The notes: generated by a model not told the origin, from the sequence alone. A stretch of DNA of 64,000 nt from Lysobacter lycopersici (GCF_007556775.1 NZ_CP041742.1:2122001-2186000), one strand, 5' to 3'; positions 1 to 8,606 are shown, counted from the stretch's first letter. Made by a program: numbers and translations.

Positions 1-345
1 CTCGTCGACCAGCACGATGCCGTCCTCGGCGCGCTTGTAGCTGGCGCCGGTCGGGCAGACGGTCACGCAGGCCGGTGTTTCGCAATGCAGGCAGGAACGC
101 GGGAAGTGCAATGTCTGCGCGGGCTGCTTCGTCGCCGCGTCCGCTTCCAGCTCGTAGCTGTGCACGCGGTTGAACCACACGCCCTGCGGATCCTTGCCGT
201 AGGGGCGCTCGTCGGTCAACGGCCCGGCGATACCGCCCGCGTTCCACTCCTTGCAGCTGGTGGCGCAGGCGTGGCAGCCGACGCAGGTGTCGAGGTCGAT
301 GACCAGCCCGAGCTTCTTCTTCGATGGCGGCGGCAATGCGGTCAT
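1..345 (-). CDS. SoeB-like 4Fe-4S ferredoxin subunit of a molybdopterin oxidoreductase (partial, 3' end outside window)
   Basis: Iron-sulfur electron-transfer subunit that should carry electrons from the molybdenum catalytic subunit at 2902-5862 to a membrane quinone-reducing subunit. Only the first 115 codons are in the window. The N-terminus has a cluster-binding motif C21-x2-C24-x2-C27-x3-C31 (DTCVGCHACATSC), and a second group (RSCLHCETPACVTVCPTG) follows near residue 90. This is the DmsB/PhsB/SoeB pattern. There is no Tat signal, which fits a cytoplasm-facing enzyme of the SoeABC type. The NrfD-like membrane anchor would be expected beyond position 1. It lies 34 bases after the permease gene and may also have its own promoter. 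The exact substrate is inferred from the SoeA-like partner. Confidence 0.9.
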   Translation of the reverse strand, partial: MTALPPPSKKKLGLVIDLDTCVGCHACATSCKEWNAGGIAGPLTDERPYGKDPQGVWFNRVHSYELEADAATKQPAQTLHFPRSCLHCETPACVTVCPTGASYKRAEDGIVLVDE

Positions 346-354
346 CCGGAGGGA

Positions 355-383
355 ATGATACGCGCGCGGTCGCCGCGGGTCAG
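355..383 (-). promoter_or_regulatory. Candidate internal promoter for the ferredoxin subunit gene, leaderless-type
   Basis: On the minus strand a CTGACC (-35-like, four of six to consensus), a 17-base spacer and TATCAT (-10) are seen. The -10 ends nine bases before the ATG at 345. No good Shine-Dalgarno sequence precedes that ATG, so a leaderless or nearly leaderless message is plausible. Inferred from sequence only. Confidence 0.4.
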
Positions 384-2146
384 GGATAGAACGGCCAGAA
401 CCGAGGGATCAGCCACATCGAGAGCACGCAGAACAGCGCGATCAGCGGGATGCCCACCTTCATGAAATCGGTGAAGCGGTAGCCGCCGGCGTAATACACC
501 ATGGTGTTGGTCGGATAGCCCACGGGCGTGGCGAACGAGGTCGCCGCGGCGAACGCCACCGCGACCACGAACGGGCGCGGGTCTGCGTGGATGGAATGCG
601 CCATCGCGATCGCGATGCCGACCATCAGCACCACCGAGGGGTTGTGGCCCATCAGTTCGGTCAGCAGCGCGGTGAGCAGGTACACCACGAGCAGCGCGAG
701 CAGCGGCCCGTGGTCGCCGACCAGGCCCATGCTGGCCGAGACCACGGCATCGGCCAGGCCGGTCTTCTCGATCGCGATGCCCAGCGGCAAAATCGCGCCG
801 AGCAGGACGATGATCTTCCAGTCCATCGACTGGTAGATGTCGCGGCGCCCGTAGCAGCCGGCGAAGGCCATCGCCACCGCGCCGCAGATCGCGGCCGCGG
901 GGATCGGCAGCCAGTGCATGCCGGAGGCCAGCACCACCGATGCCATGATCCCGACTGCCAGCCAGGCCTTGCGCGGGGTCGCCGGCGCTTCCTCGCGCGC
1001 GCTGAGCACGATGAAGCGGTCGTCGATGCGCAGCCGTGCTACCTTGTCTTCGTCGACCAGCATCAGCAGCACGTCGCCGAGATCCAGTTCCACCGATTTC
1101 AGAGTGCTGTGCAGCACGTGGCCGCGGCGGTGGATGGCGAGCACGTTGGCGTCGTACAGCCACTGCAGGTTCAAGTCGGGCAGGGTGCGTCCCTGCGCGC
1201 GGCTCGCCGGCGCGACCATGATCTCGACCAGCACGCGCGGGTCGTCGCCTTCCTGCATGTAGCGGTGCTCGGGCGCGTGTTCCAGCCGCGCGGCCTTGCG
1301 GAAGTCCTCGATCTTCTCCCACTCGCCGCGCACCAGCAGCACGTCGCCGACCTGCAGCTTTTCCGACTGCGGCGACCACAGTTCCTGTTCGCCGCGCACC
1401 AGCTGGAGCGGGTGGACGCCGAACTTCTCGCCCATGCCGACGTCTTCGATGGTCTTGTCGCGCACGGCGGAATCGCGGCCGACGCGCAGTTCGGCCACGT
1501 ACTTGCCGAGGGCGCGTTCCACGGGCAATTCGGCGTCGGATTTCTGCGGCAGCATCCAGCGACCGATCAGCAGCAGGTAGGCGATGCCGACCAGCGCCAG
1601 GATGGCGCCGAGCTTGGTGAATTCGAATACGCCGAATGGCGGCAGGCCGTGCTTCTGCGCCAGCGTGTCGGTGAGCAGGTTCGACGAAGTGCCGATCAGC
1701 GTGCACACGCCGCCCATCTGCGCCGCGTAGGCCATCGGCATCAGCACCCGCGCCGGGGAAGTGCCGGAACGCGCGCACACGCGCAGCGCCAGCGGCAGGA
1801 AGGTGGCGACCAGCGCGATGTTCTTCACGAACGCGCCCATCGGCGCGATGGTCAGCATCATCGCCAGGGTCAGCAGCCACGGTTTCCTGATCCGCGACAG
1901 CCAGCGGATCAGCGGTTCCAGCGCGCCGGAGCGTTCGATGCCCAGGCTCAGCGCGAACATCGCCGCGACGGTGATGGTGGCTTCGTTGCTGAAGCCGCTC
2001 AGCGCCTCGTCGAGGCCGACGATGCGCAGGATGACCAGCAGCGCGAGTACGACCAGCGCGACCAGGTCGATGCGGATCTTCTCGCTGGCGAAGGCAATGA
2101 CCGCCGCGATGATGATGGCGACGGTGGCCCAAGCTTGCCATCCCAT
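380..2146 (-). CDS. SLC13/DASS-family permease with central TrkA-C (RCK) domains
   Basis: Membrane permease of the divalent anion:sodium symporter superfamily. About five N-terminal hydrophobic segments, a soluble middle part of roughly 170 residues with two TrkA-C-like domains, and about six C-terminal segments are visible, 588 residues in all. This is the layout of SAC1/SLT-type sulfate-related transporters. SLC13-like motifs include TLIGTSSNLL in the first half and TPVGYPTNTMVY in the second, the paired SNT/TNT-type sites that bind sodium and anion. The ATG at 2146 is chosen because GGAGA lies about ten bases upstream and the next segment is hydrophobic. An upstream ATG at 2227 is less likely. 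It sits between the molybdoenzyme genes, so sulfite or sulfate is the likely cargo by context; substrate is not shown by sequence. Confidence 0.88.
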   Translation of the reverse strand: MGWQAWATVAIIIAAVIAFASEKIRIDLVALVVLALLVILRIVGLDEALSGFSNEATITVAAMFALSLGIERSGALEPLIRWLSRIRKPWLLTLAMMLTIAPMGAFVKNIALVATFLPLALRVCARSGTSPARVLMPMAYAAQMGGVCTLIGTSSNLLTDTLAQKHGLPPFGVFEFTKLGAILALVGIAYLLLIGRWMLPQKSDAELPVERALGKYVAELRVGRDSAVRDKTIEDVGMGEKFGVHPLQLVRGEQELWSPQSEKLQVGDVLLVRGEWEKIEDFRKAARLEHAPEHRYMQEGDDPRVLVEIMVAPASRAQGRTLPDLNLQWLYDANVLAIHRRGHVLHSTLKSVELDLGDVLLMLVDEDKVARLRIDDRFIVLSAREEAPATPRKAWLAVGIMASVVLASGMHWLPIPAAAICGAVAMAFAGCYGRRDIYQSMDWKIIVLLGAILPLGIAIEKTGLADAVVSASMGLVGDHGPLLALLVVYLLTALLTELMGHNPSVVLMVGIAIAMAHSIHADPRPFVVAVAFAAATSFATPVGYPTNTMVYYAGGYRFTDFMKVGIPLIALFCVLSMWLIPRFWPFYP

Positions 2147-2266
2147 GCGATGCGGGTCTCCGTTGAGCGACGGGCGGGGAATCGCGGCGCCGGGATCGAT
2201 CCTGCGGGCCGCGGGGACCGACACCATAACCCAGCGGGCGCCCGCCGTCGCCCCGGCAGACTGCGA

Positions 2267-2905
2267 TCAGGCCGGTTTGCGGCGCCGGATCGCCTCGGGA
2301 AGATCGTCGACGCGGCGCATTTCCGCATCGAGCGCGGCCGGATCGCGCGCGTAGGCCAGCGCGAGGTCGGTGGCGTCGTTGCCCCAGAACAATTCATCGC
2401 GAACCTTCAGCGTCGGCACGCCGAATACGCCGAGGCGGATCGCTTCCTCGCCGTTCGCCTGCAGTTCGCGCTTGACCTCGTCGCGGGCGATGGCGGCCGC
2501 GGGATCGGCCATGCCTAGCGACTGCGCGACATCGGCCAGCGTTTCGGCGCTGTCGCCCTGCGAGCCGCGTTCCCACAAGTGCGCGAAGATCGCGTCGATC
2601 GCCTGCATCCGATCCGCCGCGGCAAGGCACAGCCGCAGCGCGGGCAAGGGATTGAACGGATGCGCCGGCGGGAAATGCAGCGGAATGCCGAGCTCGCGCG
2701 CCTGCCACAGCGCGATGCGATAGGTGTGGCGGCGCTTCTGCGGGATTTCCGCCGGCCCGAGCTGGCCGTGGTGGTTGAGCAGGGCCGCGAACAGCAACGG
2801 CTTCGGGTTCAAGGCCACGCCCGGATGGTCGCGGCACAGGCGTCGCCACTGCAAATACGCGAACGGCGAAATGAAATCGAAGTACCAATCCAGCGGCGCG
2901 CTCAT
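2267..2905 (-). CDS. 2-hydroxychromene-2-carboxylate isomerase / GST-kappa (DsbA-fold) family protein
   Basis: Cytoplasmic thioredoxin-fold protein of 212 residues. The start YFDFISPFAYL is the hallmark of the HCCA isomerase/GST-kappa group, where the serine of the SP motif replaces the cysteine of DsbA and activates glutathione. A C-terminal FGVPTLKV segment holds the cis-proline typical of the fold, and ELFWGND follows it as in family members. It begins inside the stop codon of the molybdoenzyme gene (ATGA overlap), so the two are translationally coupled. In this operon a glutathione-dependent role on a sulfur compound is attractive but inferred; the aromatic isomerase role is unlikely here because no aromatic pathway genes are nearby. 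Confidence 0.85.
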   Translation of the reverse strand: MSAPLDWYFDFISPFAYLQWRRLCRDHPGVALNPKPLLFAALLNHHGQLGPAEIPQKRRHTYRIALWQARELGIPLHFPPAHPFNPLPALRLCLAAADRMQAIDAIFAHLWERGSQGDSAETLADVAQSLGMADPAAAIARDEVKRELQANGEEAIRLGVFGVPTLKVRDELFWGNDATDLALAYARDPAALDAEMRRVDDLPEAIRRRKPA

Positions 2906-5862
2906 TTCGCGTTGCCCTTGCGGAAGCCTGCGCCGTAGCGCAGCGGTTTTTCGCTCGCTTCGGGGAAATCCAGTGGCGCGAATTGCGGCGCGCTTTCACC
3001 GGCATCGTCGCGCAGCGTGCGGGACATGCTTTTTTGAATCTGCACGCGCAGGTCGAACCACGCGGCCTGGCCGGTGACCGGATCGGCGTTGGCGTAATCG
3101 CCTTTCGGCGTCACGTCGGAAATCAGATGGTTGAGCAGGAAGCCCTGTTCGCCTTCCGGCGCGTTTTTCGCCAGCCGCCACGCGCCGCGGCGCTTGCCGA
3201 TGGCGTTCCAGGTCCACACCGTGCCCGGCTGCACGTTGCCGGCGAATTTCGCCTGCACGGTGATCGCGCCGTGGTGCGAACGCACTTCGATCCATTCCTC
3301 GTCGGCGATCCCGTGCTTCGCGCCGGTCTCCGGGTGCAGGTACAGGAAATTGCGCGCGGTGATCTGCCGCAGCCATGCGTTCTGCGATCCCCAGGCGTGG
3401 TACATGAACATCGGGCGCTGGGTCACCGCGTTCAGCGGGAATGCCTCTCGCGAGGTCTGGTCGTGCTCGAACGGCTCGTACCAGATCGGCAGTGGATCGA
3501 AATACGTCGCGACGCGCTCGCGGTGTTCCGGCGGTGGCTGGTGCGGGCCGTGGCCCTGCGCGGCGAGGCGGAATTTCTGCAGCGTTTCCGAATACAGCTG
3601 CATCACGATCGGCGCATCGTTCGCCACGAAGCCGAAACGTTGCGCCCACCGCAGGTAATCGCGGTTCGCCATCTTGTAATAGCGCGCGGATTCGGGAATC
3701 GGCGCGTGCCAGAAGCCGCCGTGATCGATGTAGCGCTGCAACTGTTCGGGATTCGGCGCGCCCTTGCCTTCGCTGTTGCCGTCCTCGCCCCGCCAGCCGG
3801 CGAGCAAGCCGACGCCGGGCGCACGTTCGTGGCGCACGATGTAATCGGCGTAGTCGCGGTACTTCGCCGAACCATCCTCGTTCACCAGTCCCGGCAGGCC
3901 GAGCCGCGCGCCGAGTTCGATCAGCGCCGACTGGAAGCCGCGCACGTCGCGCGGTTTTCCATCTTCATCCAGTTGCGTCTGCGGATCGAATACCGGATGC
4001 CGGATCGCATCGCTCGCCGCATCAGCGTCGGAGATCGGACGATCCAGCAACGAAATCGCGTCGAAGCGTTCGAGGTAGGTCGTGTCCGGCAAGACGAGAT
4101 CGGCGTAGGCCACCATCTCCGAGGCGTAGGCATCGGAATAGATGATGCGCGGGATCCTGTAATCGCCGTTCTCGTCCTTGTCGGTGAGCCAGTGCATGGT
4201 CTCGCGCGTGTTCATCGCCGAGTTCCAGCTCATGTTCGCCATGAACATGAACAGCGTGTCGATTTTGTACGGATCGCCGGCATGCGCGTTGCGGATGACG
4301 GTATGCATCATTCCGTGCGCGGACAGTGGATAGGCCCAGGAGTAGGCGTGGTCGATGCGGCGCGGCTGGCCGTTCGCATCGACGACGAGGTCTTCCGGCC
4401 CGTGCACGAAACCGAGTGGGCCTGCGTCGAGCGTACCGTCGGCCTTGCGCGCTTTCGCGGGACGGTTGCCGGGCGGAATCGGCTTCGGATACGGCGGCTG
4501 GTAGCGGAACGAACCCGGTGCGTCGATGGCGCCGAGCAGCAGTTGCAACAGGTGCAGGGCGCGGCAGGTGTGGAAGCCGTTGCTGTGCGCGCTGATGCCG
4601 CGCATCGCGTGCATCGAAACGGGTCGACCGACCATTTCGGAATGCTCGCGGCCCCAGCTGTCGGTCCAGGCGATCGGCAGCGAGAATTTCGAATCGAACG
4701 CGGCTTCGGCCAGTTCGCGCGCGATGCGGCGAATGGTGTCGGCCGGAATTCCGCAGCGTTCGCTGACCGCTTCCGGCGCGTATTTCGGATCGAGGTAGCG
4801 ATCTGCGATCAACTGGAAGACGGGACGTGCCTTCCTTCCGTCCGGCAACACGTACTCGCCGACGACGGCGGGGGAGATGTCGATGGCGTTCGCATCGACG
4901 AATCGCACTCCCTCCCCTTCTGCAGAAGGGGAGGGTTGGGGTGGGGTTGTGTTTCCAGTTCCACCAACCCCCTCCCAACCCCCCCCTTCCGGGGAAGGGG
5001 GAGGAGCGACGGCGCACAGCGCATTCCCATCCGCATCGCGCGCGAACAGGCCATCGTCCGCGCCGCCGGGGTTGTCGATCACCAGCCAGTGCGCATTCGC
5101 GTAGCGCACCAAGTAGTCGAGGTCGATGCGGTCCATGCGCAGAAGTTCGTGCGCCAGCGCGAACGCGAACAGGCCGTCGGTGCCCGGGCGGATGCCGATC
5201 CATTCGTCGGCGATGGCGCCGTAGCCGCTGCGCACCGGGTTCACCGCCACGATCTTCGCGCCGCGCGCCTTCAACTTGCCGAGGCCGAGCTTGATCGGAT
5301 TGGAATCGTGGTCTTCGGCCACGCCCCACAGCATCAGGTAACGCGTGTGTTCCCAGTCCGGTTCGCCGAATTCCCAGAAACTGCCGCCGATGGCATACAG
5401 CCCGCCGGCGGCCATGTTCACCGAGCAGAAGCCGCCGTGCGCGGCGTAATTGATGGTGCCGAACTGCTGCGCCCACCAGCCGGTCAGCGCCTGCGACTGG
5501 TCGCGGCCGGTGAAGAACGCCAACTCGTCCGGATTGCGTTCGCGGATCGGCGCCAGCCACGAAGTGGCGATGTCCAGCGCTTCGTCCCATTCGATCTCGC
5601 GGAATTCACCCGCTCCGCGTTCGCCGACGCGCAGCAACGGCTTGCGCAGCCGCGCCGGCGAGTAGTGCTGCATGATCCCGCTCGCGCCCTTGGCGCAGAG
5701 CACGCCCTGGTTGACCGGGTGCTCGCGGTTGCCCTGGATGTAGCGGATCTGGCCGTCCTTCACCCAGACTTTTATTCCGCAGCGGCAGGCGCACATGTAG
5801 CACGTGGTGCGCTTGACCTCGTCGCCGGGCGAAGGGGAGAGATCGAGCGTCGGCTGCGTCAT
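2902..5862 (-). CDS. SoeA-like molybdopterin oxidoreductase, catalytic subunit
   Basis: Large molybdenum bis-MGD enzyme of the DMSO-reductase superfamily, 986 residues, resembling the cytoplasmic sulfite dehydrogenase subunit SoeA (sulfite to sulfate with electrons to quinone). Seen: a 4Fe-4S motif C21-x2-C24-x3-C28 with the fourth cysteine at C56, the stretch HGGFCSVNMAAGG that probably holds the Mo ligand, and C-terminal molydopterin-dinucleotide-binding sequence around HAWGSQNAWLRQIT. No Tat signal is present, as in SoeA. The ATG at 5862 was chosen because the conserved N-terminus begins soon after it. Its 3' end overlaps the DsbA-fold gene by four bases. Odd: about residues 283-319 (PPPSPEGGGWEGVGG and on) are encoded by a palindromic repeat pair inserted in frame. 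Sulfite specificity is inferred from resemblance; polysulfide or thiosulfate activity is the alternative. Confidence 0.9.
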   Translation of the reverse strand: MTQPTLDLSPSPGDEVKRTTCYMCACRCGIKVWVKDGQIRYIQGNREHPVNQGVLCAKGASGIMQHYSPARLRKPLLRVGERGAGEFREIEWDEALDIATSWLAPIRERNPDELAFFTGRDQSQALTGWWAQQFGTINYAAHGGFCSVNMAAGGLYAIGGSFWEFGEPDWEHTRYLMLWGVAEDHDSNPIKLGLGKLKARGAKIVAVNPVRSGYGAIADEWIGIRPGTDGLFAFALAHELLRMDRIDLDYLVRYANAHWLVIDNPGGADDGLFARDADGNALCAVAPPPSPEGGGWEGVGGTGNTTPPQPSPSAEGEGVRFVDANAIDISPAVVGEYVLPDGRKARPVFQLIADRYLDPKYAPEAVSERCGIPADTIRRIARELAEAAFDSKFSLPIAWTDSWGREHSEMVGRPVSMHAMRGISAHSNGFHTCRALHLLQLLLGAIDAPGSFRYQPPYPKPIPPGNRPAKARKADGTLDAGPLGFVHGPEDLVVDANGQPRRIDHAYSWAYPLSAHGMMHTVIRNAHAGDPYKIDTLFMFMANMSWNSAMNTRETMHWLTDKDENGDYRIPRIIYSDAYASEMVAYADLVLPDTTYLERFDAISLLDRPISDADAASDAIRHPVFDPQTQLDEDGKPRDVRGFQSALIELGARLGLPGLVNEDGSAKYRDYADYIVRHERAPGVGLLAGWRGEDGNSEGKGAPNPEQLQRYIDHGGFWHAPIPESARYYKMANRDYLRWAQRFGFVANDAPIVMQLYSETLQKFRLAAQGHGPHQPPPEHRERVATYFDPLPIWYEPFEHDQTSREAFPLNAVTQRPMFMYHAWGSQNAWLRQITARNFLYLHPETGAKHGIADEEWIEVRSHHGAITVQAKFAGNVQPGTVWTWNAIGKRRGAWRLAKNAPEGEQGFLLNHLISDVTPKGDYANADPVTGQAAWFDLRVQIQKSMSRTLRDDAGESAPQFAPLDFPEASEKPLRYGAGFRKGNAK
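4908..5014. repeat. Palindromic repeat pair inserted in frame within the molybdoenzyme gene
   Basis: Two GC-rich inverted repeats face each other: CCCTCCCCTTCTGCAGAAGG and its arm near 4910-4940, and CCCCCCTTCCGGGGAAGGGG near 4981-5005, with a short linker. The same type of element is intergenic elsewhere in this window. Here it is about 107 bases long and keeps the reading frame open, adding roughly 36 Pro/Gly/Ser-rich residues. Confidence 0.85.
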
Positions 5863-5903
5863 GCGTGCATTGTGCCTGCGTCGATGCCGCGACGCGATGC
5901 GGC

Positions 5904-6566
5904 CTACTTCGGCGGCTCGATCGAAATCGTCGGATCGTCGAAGCGCGAATACTTGATCGTCGCCTGGCCCATCGGGTTGTTGGCCAGGATCTGCAACGGC
6001 AAGCCGGCATCGCCGATCCAGATCGTGGTGGTGGTTTCCTTGGGCTGGGCCACGTGCACCACGTACTTCTTCGCGGATTGCCCGTCGACGCTGTCGCTGC
6101 CCTGGTCGTCGACGGTCATGTTGGCCTGGGCATCGGCCAGCTTGGCGGGATCGCGCCATTGCGTCAGCGTGCCCGCCGGCATCGGCACCTGCATCGTGCG
6201 GCCGTTGATGTCCATGTACATGGTGTCGCCGACGATCACCTGGCTGCCGCGGCCCGCCATTTCCATCCGGTAGCGATCCGGCGCGACGAAATCGACGGCA
6301 TTGTCGATCGGTCCGCGCGGGCCACCTTCGAGGTGCATCGCGGCGTGGTAGCTGTGCACGCCGGTGAACTTGCGCATCGCAGCGACGACCTCGCCCTTGG
6401 CGTCGGGCAGCACGGCTTGCGCGACTGCGGCAACCGGGTTCGCGGCGGCCGGTGCGGAAGCGGCGGCGGGGGACGAGGCGTTGGCGGCGGTATCGGGCGT
6501 GGCCGCGGGCTTGCAGGCGGCGAGGATAGTGAGCAGGGCGAGGGCGAGCGAAGTCCGGCGGTTCAT
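5904..6566 (-). CDS. LolA-like lipoprotein of unknown role
   Basis: Predicted lipoprotein of 220 residues. A signal peptide (MNRRTSLALALLTILAAC) ends in a LAAC lipobox with the lipidated cysteine at residue 18. An Ala/Pro-rich linker follows, then a beta-rich region with YRMEMAGRGSQVIVGDTMYM and a C-terminal QPKETTTTIWIGDAGLPLQI, the pattern of LolA/LppX-like lipid-binding folds. The ATG at 6566 has GGAG eight bases upstream; an earlier in-frame ATG would spoil the signal peptide. It is 41 bases from the molybdoenzyme gene on the same strand and divergent from the WYL regulator. Function not recognised beyond fold. Confidence 0.8.
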   Translation of the reverse strand: MNRRTSLALALLTILAACKPAATPDTAANASSPAAASAPAAANPVAAVAQAVLPDAKGEVVAAMRKFTGVHSYHAAMHLEGGPRGPIDNAVDFVAPDRYRMEMAGRGSQVIVGDTMYMDINGRTMQVPMPAGTLTQWRDPAKLADAQANMTVDDQGSDSVDGQSAKKYVVHVAQPKETTTTIWIGDAGLPLQILANNPMGQATIKYSRFDDPTISIEPPK

Positions 6567-6628
6567 GGCATGGCTCCAGTGGGCGTGCCCGGGAGAACGC
6601 GTTGCCGCTCCGGCAACGGCCGGCACGG

Positions 6629-6640
6629 CATAATCCTCGC
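6629..6640 (+). promoter_or_regulatory. -10-like hexamer CATAAT, leaderless-type start of the WYL regulator
   Basis: CATAAT ends seven bases before the ATG at 6641. There is no Shine-Dalgarno sequence between them. The spacing matches transcription beginning at or one base from the A of the start codon. The -35 side is weak (TTGCCG at 6602 is 21 bases away). Confidence 0.45.
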
Positions 6641-7606
6641 ATGGACCGCTACGAACGCATCCTCGCCCTGCACCGCACCCTCCAGGCCGCGCGCTACCCG
6701 GTGACGGTGGCGAGGCTGCAGGACGAACTCGGCTGCTCGCGCGCCACCGTCTACCGCGACCTCGCCTTCCTGCGCGATGCGCTGATGGCGCCGGTGGTGG
6801 GCGACGGCGAAGCCGGCTTCCGCTACGACCCCGACGGCGGCGGCCGTTTCGAACTGCCGGGCCTGTGGCTGAATTCCGAGGAACTGCACGCGCTGCTCGC
6901 CGCGCAGCAGTTGCTGTCGCGCAGCGGCGGCGGGGTGCTGTCCTCGGCGCTGGCGCCGCTGCAGCAGCGCATCGAGAAACTGCTCGACGAGCATTCCACC
7001 GGCCGAAACTGGCCGATGCAGCGCGTCCGCGTGATCCCGCATCGCGGCCGGCGCATGGACGAGCATTCCTTCCGCATCGTCTGCTCGGCGGTGCTGGAGC
7101 GCAGGCAGTTGTCGTTCGACTACCGCGCGCGCTCCACCGACGAGTCGACGCGGCGCACGGTGTCGCCGCAGCGCATCACCCACTACCGCGACAACTGGTA
7201 CCTCGACGCCTGGGACGAGGACAAGCAGGGGCTGCGCAGCTTCTCGGTGGACCGCATCGCCGCCGCGCGCTTGCTCGACTCGCCCGCGCGCGACGTCGAC
7301 GACGCCGAGCTCGACCGCCAGCTCGCCGGCGGCTACGGCATCTTCTCCGGCGAACCCAAGGGCTGGGCGACGATCGTGTTCGGCGCCAAGGCCGCGCGCT
7401 GGGTCGCGGACGAACGCTGGCACTCGCAGCAGCAGGGGCGCTTCCTGCCCGACGGCCGCTACGAACTGAAGATTCCCTACAGCAACGCGCGCGAATTGCT
7501 GATGGACGTGCTGCATTACGGCGCCGATGCCGAGATCGTCGAGCCCAAGGCGCTGCGCGAGCAGATGCGGGGCATGCTGCAGCTCGCGGTCGCCAACTAC
7601 GACTGA
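6641..7606 (+). CDS. YafY-type HTH and WYL-domain transcriptional regulator
   Basis: DNA-binding regulator of 321 residues. The N-terminus is a DeoR-like winged helix (residues about 5-60, with RLQDELGCSRATVYRDL as the recognition region), and a WYL domain follows (HYRDNWYLDAWDEDKQGLRSF near residue 185), which in this family senses a ligand or nucleic acid. The C-terminal WCX-like part ends at LQLAVANYD. Its stop shares a base with the start of the patatin gene (TGATG), so the two form an operon. The start codon at 6641 is preferred over one at 6602 because homology to HTH begins with MDRYERIL. The target genes are not evident. Confidence 0.92.
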   Translation: MDRYERILALHRTLQAARYPVTVARLQDELGCSRATVYRDLAFLRDALMAPVVGDGEAGFRYDPDGGGRFELPGLWLNSEELHALLAAQQLLSRSGGGVLSSALAPLQQRIEKLLDEHSTGRNWPMQRVRVIPHRGRRMDEHSFRIVCSAVLERRQLSFDYRARSTDESTRRTVSPQRITHYRDNWYLDAWDEDKQGLRSFSVDRIAAARLLDSPARDVDDAELDRQLAGGYGIFSGEPKGWATIVFGAKAARWVADERWHSQQQGRFLPDGRYELKIPYSNARELLMDVLHYGADAEIVEPKALREQMRGMLQLAVANYD

Positions 7607-8490
7607 TGCAGGCGCAGCGCGACGACCGGGTGGCATTGGCGCTGGGCGCCGGTGGCGCGCGCGGGCTGGCGCAGATCGGCGTGATCGAGGCGATCCAGGC
7701 TCGCGGGCTCGAGATCGCCGCGGTCGCCGGCAGTTCCAGCGGCGCGCTGGTCGGCGGCGTGTTCGCGGCCGGCAAGCTGGCCGAATTCCGCGAAAGCATC
7801 GAGGCGCTGGATCGCGGCGCGTTCCTGCGCCTGCTCAGCGATCCGGCCTTGGGCGAGGGCGGCCTGTTCCACGGCCATCGCCTGGTCGCGGCGATGCGCG
7901 CGGTGGTCGGCGATCCCGACATCGAGACGCTGCCGATTCCCTTCATCGCGGTCGCGGTCGACCTGATGCGCCAGCGCGAGGTATGGCTGCGCGGCGGGCC
8001 GTTGTGGCAGGCGTTGCGCGCCTCGTTCGCGATCCCGGGGCTGTTCACGCCGGCGCTGGTGCACGGCCGCGAACTGGTCGATGGCGGCCTGCTCGCGCCG
8101 CTGCCGATCACCGCGACGCGCCTGTCCGACGCGCACCGGCTGATCGCGGTCGACATGCACGGCTGGCCCGAACGACCCAGCGGCGCGCTGCCCGACGAAC
8201 GCGTGGACGAGGACGACGGCCACGGACTCGCCGCGTGGATCGAACGCCGCGTGCACCGGCATTGGCCCGAACATGGCGAGAACGCCATCGGCCTGACCGA
8301 GGTGATGGCGCGTTCGCTCGACACCATGCAGGCGCAGATCGCGCGCGTGCAATTGGCGCTGGACCCGCCCGAGGTGGTGATCCGCATCCCGCGCGATGCC
8401 TGCCTGTTCTACGAATTCTGGCGGGCGAAGGAACTGGTCGAGATCGGGCGCAAGGAAGCGGAGAAGGCGCTGGACGCGGCGGGGTATTGA
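7606..8490 (+). CDS. Patatin-like phospholipase (RssA/YchK family)
   Basis: Ser-Asp dyad lipid acyl hydrolase of 294 residues. It shows the oxyanion-hole loop GAGGARGLAQIG at the N-terminus, the nucleophile elbow GSSSG with Ser44, and the DGG motif with Asp159. No signal peptide, so the protein is cytoplasmic or membrane-associated. The start overlaps the regulator stop codon by one base, which suggests translational coupling and co-regulation by the WYL protein. The C-terminal stretch is charged and lacks membrane segments. Substrate is unknown; phospholipid or lysophospholipid is usual for the family. Confidence 0.93.
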   Translation: MQAQRDDRVALALGAGGARGLAQIGVIEAIQARGLEIAAVAGSSSGALVGGVFAAGKLAEFRESIEALDRGAFLRLLSDPALGEGGLFHGHRLVAAMRAVVGDPDIETLPIPFIAVAVDLMRQREVWLRGGPLWQALRASFAIPGLFTPALVHGRELVDGGLLAPLPITATRLSDAHRLIAVDMHGWPERPSGALPDERVDEDDGHGLAAWIERRVHRHWPEHGENAIGLTEVMARSLDTMQAQIARVQLALDPPEVVIRIPRDACLFYEFWRAKELVEIGRKEAEKALDAAGY

Positions 8491-8498
8491 ATTTGTTT

Positions 8499-8606
8499 TC
8501 CCTCTCCCCTTGTGGGAGAGGGTGGCGCGTAGCGCCGGGAGAGGGGGAAGGACGAACGCCCCTCTCCTGTCCTGCGGACATCCTCCCCCTCAAGGGGGGA
8601 GGAAAA
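8499..8606. repeat. CCCTCTCCCC-type palindromic repeat array
   Basis: Three facing arms are seen: CCTCTCCCCTTGTGGGAGAGG, GGCGCGTAGCGCCGGGAGAGG and a CCTCCCCCTCAAGGGGGGAGG hairpin. It fills the gap after the patatin gene and could end transcription by forming hairpins, but there is no T-run. Confidence 0.85.

Noticed and set aside
2983-6273. Long open frame antisense to the SoeA-like gene (over 1000 codons)
   Set aside because: It is a by-product of GC-rich codon use on the other strand, with no start signal, no domain and low-complexity His/Arg/Val-rich sequence. Similar long antisense frames occur opposite most large genes here.
8499-8606. Repeat array as a rho-independent terminator
   Set aside because: Hairpins are strong but no T-run follows; only 37372-37400 meets the usual criteria.
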